This document shows positions 46,611-58,830 of a stretch of 64,000 bases of DNA, piece by piece (positions within the stretch are counted from its first letter, which is position 1; every line of letters starts with the position of its first letter). Both the position numbers and the translations under genes were made by a program. Origin of the DNA: Eretmocerus hayati (taxonomy: Eukaryota > Arthropoda > Insecta > Hymenoptera > Aphelinidae); assembly GCA_029851415.1 (NCBI GenBank), contig CM056741.1, forward strand, positions 161,745,685-161,809,684, given 5' to 3'. The notes below the pieces were generated by a model that ran no database searches, was not told the origin of the DNA, and was given only the letters and a program-made list of their open reading frames with translations.

Positions 46611-49323
46611 TCTAATAATTGAGTCAAGAAATCTTATAGAACAATCTAATCAGTTCGAAACTCTCGTAAATTGCCTCACATATGAGTTTGAAATATACCG
46701 ACGAATATACGGTCAAAGTACACCAAACAAGCTCAAAAGATTTACGCAAAACTTCTCATGTTGGAAGAGGTACCGAGCACGAGGCTCTTTCTCTTGCGAC
46801 TATCCACAAAAAAAAATCCTTACGGACGGTGTGGTGTGCACAGACTCAGAGAGCCCATCATCAGAGAATGCAGCTTGCAACAGCAGCAGCAGAAGCCAGA
46901 AGCAGCGTTTGAACCATATATATGTATAAAGACTAGCGTAGCATATGGCAAGCCGTGAGCAAGAGCCACAACGCAAGGAAGAGAGAGAGCAAAGGGCCCT
47001 TGGGCTGTTTGCTAGTGTATGTATCGGCGCGGCATTATGCGAGCTTGATTAGCAACTGCAAACGTTTGCTCTAGCTGCGTGCACTAGCAGCAACATCAGC
47101 ATCAATAAGCCCTATATACTGGTCCTGGCTCACTCTCTCGTGTGCTTTTGCTCTTCTCGAGTGTGTATGTAACGCAGAGTATGCAAGGTTTGTTCTCTGG
47201 CTATGGCACCGCGTAGACCATGTGTGTACATAAGTGTGTACTCACACATGAAGCACAAGTTTCAGAGTTTGCGTTTGTTTAAGTATACTTGCATGCTGGG
47301 TCTAATGTGTGCTCATAGTCCCTCGGAGGCCCCGATTTGCAACCATGTGTGGACGTATGTGTCGATTTTACCCCCTTGTTATGATCCATATGCTGAGTTC
47401 TGCATGGTAGATCGATCTGAGTTCTAAGATCACTTAATTGGATGCAAAGATGAACGTTTGATGAGACAGAAATCATAGAGTAAATCTTCTGAAGGATGCC
47501 ACAGAACTTATCAGATCAGGGAAACATGATTCATGTACTGCAAAAATATATGAAGTTGATGAAGACACCAATCGTGATTTTATCTCAAGAAATCAAGATT
47601 CTACTTCACACAGAACAAAATTGTCAGTCTGGAAAATCCCCCACTTTGTCACAATACAGAGATTCGTGACATAAAATCCGATCGACTGACCTTTATGTAT
47701 GCAGTGTAGACTCAAAATACGTGACGATTACTCATGAAAAATGAAGTTCATCAATCAGAGAGACTTGCGTCTGGTTTTTGATAGTTGATCCGGCACACAT
47801 GGAATCATCGAGAATTACTATTGTTCACTTTGCTGATTGTAAACATGTCAACTCCATGACTCAATTCATGCTCAACGTGCCATAACCTGCACAATTTGTA
47901 CGGTTCTTAGCATCGGAATGATCAACATTTCTGAAAAAAAAAATTTGTTATGTGGCCAACCTGCTTGAGAACCCTATACAAATGATGAATACTTAGATGT
48001 CAATTAGCAAAGACTGTGATGAGAAGACGGAAGCTTATTTCCACATTTGTTACGCACAATGCATATGTTCCTGAACTTTTAGTTGTTAACTGATCAAAGT
48101 GAATGGTAAAGACTTGTCTGGGATTAGAGTCGAACCCCAAAATTTTTCGTTGGTTTGCCCTCTGTGATTTCACCCTGTCTATGAGTGTTCATGTCAAATT
48201 TCGGAAAGCTCCGAGTATACTACCAAACTCGAAAACGGAGTCCATTGTGGTTACTCTGAGACACATCGTCTCGCGTATGATATGAGCAAGTGAATCAAAG
48301 TGTACACAAGACCAAACTTCATGGTTTCAATAGTATGATGAAAAAGTTCCTCACTGTATTTCTGAATCTCCTTAACAAATTATCCATGAATCAGAACTAC
48401 GAAAATAATGTCTAATCTATAAATCACGCTGTACCTAGAATAATATTGGTCATGCATGTAATCAAGTAGTGTACGAATGAATCTAAAGAAGAAGCAAACC
48501 TCGGTTAATGTGAAATACATTATACTGAATTGGCCCACACATGAGACTGATCCACTTCCATCATCATTCAAAAGCTTTCTAGGGGAAGAAATGAACATCA
48601 ACCGCAGCATTGACATAATGGACCCTCTTGGTTTTCCTCGATTAATATCGATTATGAGAGTATATACGTCGCTTGGTTCGCTCTTCGACAAGTGGACAGC
48701 ACTTAATCAATGTCACGTTTGCTGCAATTACGCAGACAAGGCTCGATTCGCCATCACTATATACAGTATATAAGGGACTGCATGCATGGAACGTGCCTGG
48801 CTTGTAAAAACCAATTGTGACATTCATCAAAATCAAGTAATATTGTTCAGAATATTCATCGGAAATATGCTCACGTATTGCGGTGCGTGAAAATCAGAGT
48901 TGATAGGAATCGAATGATGATGACGAACCTCAAGTAAAAAAAATTTGGTGGAACACAATTACGATATCAAAAGACCAGAAATAGTTTTAGAAAATTGTAG
49001 GCTAATTTCCATAGAATATGGAGATCTACGGGAAATGAGGAACGAATTTCGCGAAGATCGAAATTAATCATTGTTGTCACTTATCATTCTTGAAAAAGCA
49101 TATTCCTGGAACCAAAGCTCCCGAGTTGTTTTTTATGCAATCACCCTGGTAAATATGCTGTTCATCGGTCTTAAATTGGCTTTAAAACGATCGGTTTTTG
49201 GACAAAGCTCAGAAACTTGCCATTTTTTCCCCAAGACCAACTTTAGTACCGATGAAACGACATTCTTATTAGTCTCAAATCCCTCAAGATCTTGTTTCTA
49301 CTGGCTATTTCGGGAGCTATTTA
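46611..49323. other. Unique sequence with a GC-richer island at 46.75-47.4 kb
   Basis: The island has CAGCAGCAG-type repeats near 46879-46891, CT-rich stretches and several ORFs in different frames (46682-46912, 46758-46958, 47203-47427). The rest is AT-rich; ORFs at 48380-48836 overlap on opposite strands. No motif was recognised. Confidence 0.3.
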
Positions 49324-49437
49324 TACGCGTCTCGTGCGGAACCATTTTTCCTTCGGGAAAACCAAGCTGGACGGTGCCATCACCGACGTCCAGCTCGGTT
49401 TCCCGAAGGAAAAAATGTTTCCAACACTCGACGCGTA
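49324..49437. repeat. 114-bp hairpin (miniature foldback element)
   Basis: The ends TACGCGTCTCGTG and the complement of CACTCGACGCGTA pair, and the match runs inward through TTTTTCCTTCGGGAAA and CCAGCTTGG-like sequence. The arms are about 50 bases with a loop near GTGCCATCAC. It lies inside the 148-codon + strand ORF at 49071-49517, so that ORF is probably incidental. A foldback miniature transposon is the likeliest reading; a Dicer-processed hairpin is possible. Confidence 0.65.
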
Positions 49438-51419
49438 ATGCACTATTTCCTCATACTATACTGTTTTTCATCTTTTTGAAAACAAGGGACCCAAAGAATA
49501 GTCACCTCGAAAGTTAATCTTACAAAACGGTATTGTCCGATCAACAGAATATCACCTGCATTTCTCGAAATTTGTTCAATGCTCCTTCTACGAAACAGAA
49601 CAGAATATAGTCATGGATCTTGAATATACTTAGGCATGACATTTGATGTCTCAGATCACTGACCTAAGAAAGAATGTAAATTTCCAGTAGCTTGCAATAC
49701 ATGATGGATTTTTACAATTCAAAGAAGGTATTAGTGGTGAAGCGAATGAAGAAAATCGACAGTAGATACCTTTGAATGAAACAGAATAACCCATGCACAA
49801 ACCTATAGAGTCACTGCTAAATATATGAATGTATCAGAATTCCATGCGAAAGAGAGCATTCCATCTCGTCAATTTTCCAAGTGCCTCAACCTGCACCCTA
49901 TAGAGTTTGCACTACGTAATCATCACTTAGTCGTCGTACCGAGTTCATTATAAGCAATTCCCACATCATCCCTGGCGGCCTGGTACATCGCAGCTTCAAA
50001 AAGTGTAAACGTGAAAGATGGCTGCGAGCTCAGCTCCTTGAATCATCTCGCGAGATTGTTCAGACGCGCGAATCCGTGTCGATGAATGCATCCGGAGATA
50101 AAAGCTTGGCGCTAATCTCGTTGGGATTCAAACCCTAGAGACGTACCGATAAATCAAGTGCATGCGCGTCGCATAATTTCCCATAATGAGCTCGTCGACG
50201 GGGTTCTTGCGATCTTGTACCCCTGAACCGCGAATTTTTTTCATTGCTTGGGTTCTATTGGTGACTGATCCACACGATAGCATGAAAGGAAGTACGATAT
50301 GGATGCTCTAGAGATTTTAATTAAGGGATTCACTCACGAATTGACACATTTGGATGTAAAATGCCAATTGAGACTCGTTCACGACTGGGAATGTACATTA
50401 TCAATCTCAATATGAGATGACTCTTGGGATGGTGGTCTGGAGATTGAGACTGGGAGGTGCTTGCGATTAATTTTGAGATCAACATTGTCAAAACGAGGCG
50501 AGGCATTATTCTTTAGCTTTTGAAATTCATCGAACGGTCTTGTGATATAGTTGGAGAGTCTAGTGCGTATGAATTCATGGGTGCTCCTGAATTTTTATAT
50601 TCTCCATGGATATGTATGCTTCCAGCTACACCGTGACTCATCCAGAAATATTCGATATAACCAGGACGAGAGAGTGTTTCTCCTCAAAATGTTATTGATA
50701 AGCTTCCTTGTCCTTCAGGAAATATACAAACAATGATCAAGTTATGTGAATACATCCAATTCCAACTTTTTGAGCCCAATGATTCCCTAATCGATACAAA
50801 TGTCGAGAATTGATGCTGTCAAGCATATTTGAGACGATCACACCGACTTCATTATCCTTGAAGTGGATTGAGAGCGATTATCTCTATGAACCAAATGTAC
50901 GTCACATATTTGTCGCTCTAAAGGGGACTTGACTGGCTTGCTTCCAAACTCATTGAGAAGGAAATTATAATTCTGGTCAATTCCACTCTATAAAATCCAT
51001 CATTCGTAGACGATTGTTGTAGAATTGTAATCCTTGGACCTCAGAGGCAACCATGCAGGAATTATCGATTTCAACTCAATTAGTTCAATCGCCCAAGATA
51101 TAACAAATTCTCTGAAAAGTGAAAAAATCGAGGAAAAAATGGTTGAGATTTGAGTTTTTGCATCGTTTGTATTTACAGATTTCCCTTGATTTGCCTCGGA
51201 CCTAGAATCTAACACCTCCCTTTGAATCCTGATGGCTATCTTTTGTTCCGATCACAGATGAGGTCTTCATTACATTAGGAGAAATGAAAACACGAAAAAA
51301 TTTAGGTACTCGAGATCAGTTATGATTGCACGGGCCCACAAAAAAAATTACCCTTTATGGACTTTTTAGAATTTTCATTTTTGGGTACGATCCTCGTCTA
51401 GTACCCAGGGTTACACTCG
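49438..51419. other. No recognisable feature
   Basis: AT-rich with a slightly GC-richer patch at 49960-50240. Small ORFs only (50551-50736, 51000-51215). No repeat was seen before the array. Confidence 0.35.
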
Positions 51420-52345
51420 TTATTGTCTCACTCGTGATCGAGGACTCATGGTGGTACTCGTGATCGAGAACTCAACGTAGTACTCGTAATCGTGAATTTA
51501 ATGTCGTACTCGTGATCGAGAACTCAATGTGGTACTTGTGATCGAGAACTCAGTTGTACTGATAGAGAACTCAATGTGGTACTCGTGATCGAGAACTCGA
51601 CGTAGTACTCGTGATCGTGAATGCAATGTCGTACTCGTGATCGAGAACTCAATTCGTATTCGTGACCGAGAACTCAGTTCGTAATCGTGATCGACGACAC
51701 AATGTGGTATTCGTGTTCGAGAACTCAACGTGGTACTCATGATCGTGAATGCAATGTCGTACTCGTGATCGAGAACTCAATTCGTATTCGTGACCGAGAA
51801 CTCAATGTGGTACTTGTGATCGAGAAGTGAGTTGTGCTCGTGATCGAGAACTCAATGTGGTACTTGTGACCGAGAACTCAGTTCGTACTCGTGATCGACG
51901 ACTCAATGTGGTATTCGTGATTGAGAACTCAACGTGGTACTCGTGATCGAGAACTCAACGTGGTGTTCGTTATCCTGTGTTCCCGGTGATCGAAGGTGCC
52001 ACTCTGAATTCTCGATCACAAGTACCACATTCAGTCCTCGATCACAAGTACGACACTGAGTTCTCGATCACGAGTACCACGTTGAGTTCTCGATCACGAA
52101 TACCACATTGAGTTGTTGATCACGAGTACTACATTGGGTTCTCGATCACGAATACCACATCGAGTTCTTGATCACGAGTGCCACATTGAGTTGTGGATCA
52201 CAAGTGAGTGCTCAATTGAGCACTCTCTCACATCAAACCACGAGTCCTCAATCACGAGTCCCTGATTGACTTTTCAATCACGAATACCGCATTAAGTTCT
52301 CGAGCACAAGTACCACCATGAGTCCTCGATCACGAGTGTCAACCT
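51420..52345. repeat. 26-bp minisatellite in head-to-head orientation
   Basis: Left half (51420-51975): a degenerate 26-bp unit read as GTACTCGTGATCGAGAACTC plus AATGTG, present about twenty times with small deletions. Right half (52000-52340): the reverse complement, TTCTCGATCACGAGTACCAC plus ATTGAG. The switch falls at about 51976-52000, so the whole array is one imperfect palindrome of about 0.9 kb. The unit itself contains the near-palindrome CTCGTGATCGAG. The - strand ORF at 51498-51740 is a translation of the repeat. Confidence 0.85.
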
Positions 52346-54946
52346 GGCCACTGGATCAGGATTACAACTGCAAATAGAAATTTCCCTTAGCCCATATTTA
52401 AACGCAAAATCTCCTCGCCTCTCTGAATCCGAGGTCAGATACCCACCATCCGTCTTTAAATATTTTCTTCTCAATTCTCTCGAAGAATCGAAGGTGTTCG
52501 AGGAAAATTGATGTCATCTCTGGATCCAGCGCACAATTTCATGTAGGGGAATACAGGTACGGTTTCAGAAAAAATGTACTTTGTTCTTTTTGTGGGCCTG
52601 TATATAAAATAATCCAGTGACTGGTTGATGACTAGTTGGATGTACCATACGAAACAACAAGCTATCGATGATCGGAATTCATCTCTTCGATCATACACAC
52701 AGGCCATCACAGCGCAACATGAGGCGGCAAGCTCTGTAGATATCCAGGGAAAGTAATGTTTGCTCAATCGTAACAATACTTGCGTGAGCTAATTTTTTCT
52801 TCTATCACACCATACGTATCCTAACCCGGGACTAGTAACTTCTCAAAGTCCCAAAACGATCGCAGATTGCAAGGTACGATTTGCCGATGGCCCGTTTGAG
52901 AAAAGCTCGCGCAAGTAACTACAAATGCGGAAAAAAATTCCTGCAGCAGGCACTGGTGGCATCGTAACTCATCGAGAGTCGATACAAGTTGGCTACGATT
53001 TGGGCCTGCACTCCTCACGATATAATATGTGGAAGTTCAAATGGGGGGCACGAGCACCCGGTATTTCTCACCAACCTGCAGCCTAACCTTACTCTCTTTC
53101 TGCTACCTGCTTTCTCGAATTTCGGCCCGGTTATACATATATACAAGTAATCGCAATCTACAAGACAGCAAGTAGGTGAGTATACGAGTGAGAACGAGCG
53201 AGAGAGAAAGAGAGAGAGAGAGACACGCAAACGCGCTTCACTTGGCGAAAAAATGTTCCCACGATGTGTGTGCCGCGGACGCAACCATCATACATGATGA
53301 ACAGGTAACGCACGCGAGGTAAGTGACCCGGATAGCTATGTAGATGAGCAAGTTCTTAGCGGATATGTGGCGAGTGAGCGGATATCGATGTATTACTGAT
53401 CTGAAACCGATTGTGTTTGGCTTTCATGCGCTGCATATGGTCTGATTGTAGGTCTTGATGTCATTGGGACTTTGTATTTTTCTGTGATATTGCAATGCAA
53501 GCAAGTTTAGTGTCAATCCAAGGAAAAATATTCAACTTAAAATCAAATGCAAGCTTTTCATCATATAGTATGGGCATAACTCAGCCTACTTTTTGGAAAA
53601 ATATTCACAGGAAATGAAAAAATTACACCATTTGATCAGCAAGCCAAGTTTGACGATTACGTGGAGTTCAAGCTTGCAGGCCATGTCCATAAAAAATTGA
53701 AGGGATCGAAACGATTTTGAACGATTTTGTAAGAGACAATCTAGCGATACGGTCCTAACTTCAAGTCCTGACTCAATCGGATTCTTCGGGTTGGGAGAAA
53801 CGATTGAAAGTAGTTGGCCAAGATGATCTCACAGATCATAGGGTAACAACTCTTCTCTTTCTGATACTACTGAAGCACAAAATGCATCAGATCCTTCACA
53901 GGAAGGCTGTTTTTTTATCAAAAATGTACCGAATGAGAATGTACTAAATGCAGAGTGTTTTATCCGAAGGGACCATTCCGGATACTCAAAATTCAGCCTA
54001 AGCTTTACACTGCTATTGATGTTCAGTCAATTCCGATTGCTCACTCCATGCCCTAATTTTCAAGTTCAAACTATGATGTTGGCATACGTTGTCGATTCAA
54101 AACGAGGTTCAGATCAAAGTAACCCAAATCAAGTTCCCAAAAGTAAAAAATTTAGTCAGCACTGTAACCTTTCGGCTTGTTCAGGAGGCTGTGTTCATAG
54201 AATCGATTGATCTATTAAAAAAAAAAACTGTAGAATATTGCTTGACTCGACCAATATTCTAGGATTGATTTTGAAACGACACTGGATATTGACCAACCCG
54301 CAAGTAAAGGAGAATCAGGTCAGATTTGGCACCATCGTGACAATAGTTTGTTTTAAATCCAGTATCTTATCTCTGAGATACAGAGAAACGCTACACGCAA
54401 AGGTGGAAAATTGGATTGATTTCCTTGTAACACATTGGTCTGGACTAATGTCGAAGAAATGTTATAGAGATTCAATTTCTCACGATTTCAGTATTCACAG
54501 CACTGTATGAGTTCTTTTTCTTGGAAAAATTGTAGCCCCCCTCCCTTCCCCTCATCGCCCAATCGGGTAAAATCTACATCCATGGTCAAATCTCATAATA
54601 TTCTCAAACTTCTCATCCTCAAAGAGAGAAATCAATAAATCTCGAGATCACCCGTGATTTTGAGTTTCTCTCGCAAAGGAAGGTATGACTTCTGGTTCCA
54701 CGATCTGATGCATAATACACAAAATCATGTGGAAGAGGAAGAGGAGTGCTCATAACACTTTTGTCCTCGTGACAGAGACAAAACAAAATGTAGCAGAGTT
54801 AGAATTTGAAAGTATAAATTCATGTGATGTATATACACTCTCCGGTATTTATCTCCACCGAAATTAAATGTGCTTAGAGCTTTGATCAATGACATAGATT
54901 GAAAAGATCAAATTCGTGACCTGAGAAGACTTACAGTATCTATCAA
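52346..54946. other. Unique sequence with a GC-richer island at 53.0-53.35 kb
   Basis: The island contains a (GA)n tract (53199-53222), pyrimidine-rich strings and donor-like CGAG/GTAAGT at 53316-53321. Small ORFs at 52471-52776 (-), 53015-53284 (-), 54016-54210 (+) and 54238-54510 (+) are unrecognised. No repeat elsewhere. Confidence 0.3.
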
Positions 54947-55620
54947 CCCATGTAAAAATGGGAACCCTATGATCATATATGAACATGGGGTCCAAGGACC
55001 CTATGACCATAATATGGTATATTATATGAACATCTATGAAACAATTTTCAAAATTTTTTTAAGTCCGAGAAGTTGTTACGGTTGCATTTTTAGGGAATAT
55101 TACATCAAAAAGTCACGATGCTGATCTTGCATAACCGAGAATATCTCCAAGAGTTCATTAGGCGATTGAATTAAAACGATCTGTAATTGATATCATTATC
55201 GTAATAGAAAAAAATTTCAATTTCCAAGATCAAAAACGTTTGGCAAATTGGTGACGAACCTGCATGAACGTAATATTTCTCAAAATGATGATCTCAAAAT
55301 ATAACAAATTGTGCAGATTGGTCACCAATTTGCCAAACGTTTTAAATCTTGGGAATTAAATTTTTTTTTTTCCTAGTAGGAGAATGATATCACTTACAGA
55401 TCGTTTTGATTCAATTACTTAATGAACTCTTGGAGATTTTCTCGTTTATGCAAGATCAGCATCGTGACTTTTTGATGTAATATCCCCTGAAAATGCAACC
55501 ATAACAACTTTTCGGATTTTAAACAATTTTGAAAACCGTTTCATAGATGTTCATATATGGTCATAGGGACCTTGGACCCCATGTTCATATATGATCATAG
55601 GGTTCCCATTTTTACATGGG
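54947..55620. repeat. Long near-perfect inverted repeat (hairpin 3)
   Basis: The left arm, about 54947-55265, begins CCCATGTAAAAATGGG, itself a small palindrome. The right arm, about 55312-55620, ends with its complement. The arms are about 310 bases with scattered mismatches and a few indels, and the loop is about 46 bases. Near each end a motif such as GATCATATATGAACATGG appears inverted. No coding content was seen. No clear target duplication (flanks ATCAA and AAGTC). Confidence 0.85.
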
Positions 55621-55744
55621 AAGTCTTTGCAAGCTTTTTTAATTTCAAAGTCTCAAATTTCATGATGGAGTACTAGCAGGGCCCAACAAAATCATCGACA
55701 TCATCCATCACAGAATATTCTCAATCTCGTTACTCAAGATTCCA

Positions 55745-55787
55745 ATAACACGTCCACTGCGACGGGTCCCACCGGTGGGACCCGCGA
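55745..55787 (+). mobile_element. Solo end of a piggyBac-like element
   Basis: ATAACACGTCCACTGCGACG followed by the palindrome GGGTCCCACCGGTGGGACCC matches the terminal design of the 24687-24853 element (CACGTTCGCTGCGG, then GGGACCCACCGGTGGG). TTAA has decayed to ATAA. No inverted partner was found within the next 500 bases, so this is a truncated or broken copy. Confidence 0.5.
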
Positions 55788-56969
55788 TTTTTCATTTTCC
55801 AATCTTTTCCGACTTGTGATAGCTCGAAAAATACCGCTAACGACAATCGATAACGGAGTTTTACTCGGATAAAGATATGAACAATAAAATAAAAAAAAAA
55901 ATTCACTTCCATATACAAACATGTTCGCCAGAACACGGGAGTGCAGTTGATGACTGGAATAAACTCATGAAAGAATGGCATCGCAATGAACGTAATAATC
56001 ATCTCAAGAATCGCAGTTTTTGAGGATAGACATTGAAGCCCTCTCATTTGACTTGTTGAGCTACTTGTCAGATAGATCGCTCAAATTTGTTTAGGTGTCC
56101 GATAACGCGTATATAGAGCGAAAGGGGGCTAGAGACTCGATCTAAACATTCTGAATGGGAATTCGCACGTTCTACACCTGACTTGCACCTTCTTTTTCTT
56201 TCTACCTGCACACACTTGCATTCCAATAATACATTTCTCATTGTGGCAGAGTATGCCATGAGTCTTTGTTCAGCCCTTAGCTACTGCTATACTCTCCCTT
56301 GTTCACTTGTTCTCATAGTCCAACGCCTCTGATCTCGGGGAGAATAAGTCTATCCGCAAAACCCAACGCATAATAAGTGTATCTGAATATATGATCATTG
56401 TACATGGATTCATGAGCTTGTATGGCCATTTTGCGAATTCATAGAGCGAGCTTATATTTTGCAGGCAAAAAGACTCGCAAATTCTCTATGGGGCTCTCAA
56501 AGAGTCGAGGAATCAGACGATGAAAATTAAACAACAGGTTTAATCTTAAATATTTGAGGTGGTGGAAACAACCTCCAATTCGATGAAAATTTCTCAGCTT
56601 GCAATAGTGGTGTACCCTATTGGGAATGGAAAAAGTGAACCTATTATATCGAGTATTGGCTATATATGCTGTGTAGCAGGAACTTCTTAGTCCAACCTAG
56701 GAAGCTCCAGTCTAGATCACACCAATCAGCCCTGGTAAATTTCTATCGAAGAATATTGAACACATCACACAGATCACACATGAGTGTTTCCAAATGCATC
56801 ACCAACTCTACTCAAATGTCTATTTAGAATAACATTTGATAAGAACATAAGACTTCACCTCATTGAATGATCATGCATGGCCACATATGAGAATGGTTTA
56901 GAATGCCAACAGCAATCAACATTGTTGAAGGAAATCACAATAATTGAACGCTTAGCTGAAATTTGTTCG
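55788..56969. other. No recognisable feature
   Basis: - strand ORFs at 55730-56047 and 56068-56259 have no recognisable motif. Otherwise unique sequence. Confidence 0.3.
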
Positions 56970-58100
56970 TCCGAATCCCGCGAATCGGGTTGCTTACGCG
57001 GGTGAAGTATGATGGGCGACCGTATGGGTCATGGATCGGTCGATGGGTGGAAGGGTTGGTTAGAGGGTGGATGGATGCCTGGATAAATAGTTTGGTCTGA
57101 TCTGGTCCAGTTTGGTCTTATATAGAATCTGGTTAGTTCTACTGCGTTCTAGTTCGGTACTAGTACAGTTGCGGTACATTATTAGTACCGCTAATATCTT
57201 TGGGACTGCTAAGGATACTAGTACCGCTGAGGCTACTCTCGTATATCATTAGGAATACACAAGTACCACTATAAGGCTGTTAGAACCGCAGTAGTACCGT
57301 AGTGGTACCGTAGTAGTACCGTAGTAGTATCGCACTAGTACCGCACTAGTACCGCACTAGTACCATTCTAGAATTCCAGTAATAGAATGGTCTAAGGGCG
57401 ATCTGGTTCGGATTAATTTCGTGATAAATTCACTGGTTGACAATGTGCCATCTTTCCGAACTTCAGGGGTCAATATGGGTATATGGGTCGGTGGGTTGCT
57501 GTGTTGGTCAAGGGAATGGTGGTCTGATGTGATCTGGTCTCGTTTGGTCCAATACAGCCTAGTTCTGACTGGTTGCATTTAATATGATCTAACTCGATCT
57601 ACTACGGTCGACTTCCGTCTATTTTGGTTAAGTACGGATTAATTTGGTCTAGCACGGCTCACTTCGGTCCAGTGTGGTCACATTCGGTTTAATGTGTTCT
57701 AGTTCGGTCTAATTCGGTCTAACCTTGTCTGATTCGATCTAATTCGGTCAAATTCGATCCAACTCCTGCTACTTCGATTGAGTTCGGTTTAGTTTGTCTA
57801 ATTCGGAATAATTTAGTCGCGTCCGATCTAGTTCGGTCTGATTCGGCCTGTTTTGCCGGAATCAGTCTGGTCTGGCTCAACTACGTCATTTGGCTATTCG
57901 AGTTTTCGGTTGGATTGACGGATCAACTGACGGATTGGCTGGAATATGGCATCTTGACGAGCTTCTTGAGGAACCTCTTCCTAATACCATCAATTGATCG
58001 TTCACCACCCTTCGACAAATATCATTCTTGAACTGCAGAAGCGTTTCAGGGATCTCTGATTTTATCAATAACATTTACAAGCCAGACGAGTGGTAGCAAG
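56970..58100 (+). mobile_element. Minisatellite-bearing repeat element, copy 3
   Basis: This copy is built from low-complexity tracts: GGTGG/GGATGG type (about 57030-57080), AGTACCGTAGT-type units of 10-13 bases (about 57160-57365), and CTAATTCGGT-type units (about 57590-57850). The family core follows at 57982-58098. The core contains ACCATCAATTGATCG and ACATTTACAAGCCAGACGA, aligning with copies 1 and 2. Compared with them the tract has been replaced by different repeat motifs. The core has thus stayed more constant than its repeat. No transposase was seen. Confidence 0.5.
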
Positions 58101-58539
58101 ATAGGAAATAGCGCTAGTATTAGATTGAGACAAGATGAGTCAAAATACCCTGAAATGAACCTTCAAATTCAGCCTAGCTTAAATGAGGAATGCTCGAAAC
58201 AGCTTAAACTTTCAGAATGGTCTCATACTTTGAGATCACACGGAGTCCAAAAGAACCTGAACGTTTTTCAAACTCAAATAGTTGAAGAATATGGAAAGCA
58301 GGGCAAACGCTCAATTAGAACACGTAGTGTATGACCTGTTTCGACAGGTGTTATTCCACGGGATGCACAAATTTGGTTTTGGCACAATCAGTTGGGTCAG
58401 CCTTTTGTTAGTCAAAAGGAGGAAACAGTGGTTTGAGGCGGAAAAAATTTGTCTGGTATCTCTTGGACCCCATGTAACAGCGGAGTCGCCGTCCGATCAG
58501 AAAGTTAGTTAAGAGCCTTCATTCTAACGTCAAGCCATG

Positions 58540-58830
58540 ATCAACATCCTTGAGCGCTCCTTGATCAAGATTGTAATGCCGCCTTGACGAAGCGCGGATC
58601 AACCCTTGATCAAGATCGTAAAATTTGGCTCGAGGTTAGGTTAGAAAAACTCTTGCCATTCGAACAATAACCGGCAAAGCGTATGACGAGGTCTTCGACT
58701 AATTCGAACACATTCCGTAATCTTGATCAAGGCTTGATTACGGCTTGACCAATGCGGCATTACAAACCTCAACTCAAGCAATCAAGCCCCTTGATTAAGG
58801 CTGAATTGCAGCTTGAATAACTTTTCTGAT
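58540..58830. repeat. Inverted-repeat element with CTTGATCAAG motifs
   Basis: The palindrome CTTGATCAAG and variants recur (near 58571, 58593, 58722, 58791). TTGTAATGCCGCCTTGACG near 58569-58587 mirrors CTTGACCAATGCGGCATTAC near 58743-58762. A foldback miniature element is likely. No target-site duplication could be fixed. Confidence 0.4.

Noticed and set aside
49071..49517. 148-codon plus-strand ORF
   Set aside because: It contains a 114-bp hairpin and no recognisable domain. The palindrome extends the frame by chance.
51498..51740. 80-codon minus-strand ORF with repeated SRSR-type peptide
   Set aside because: It is the 26-bp minisatellite read in one frame.
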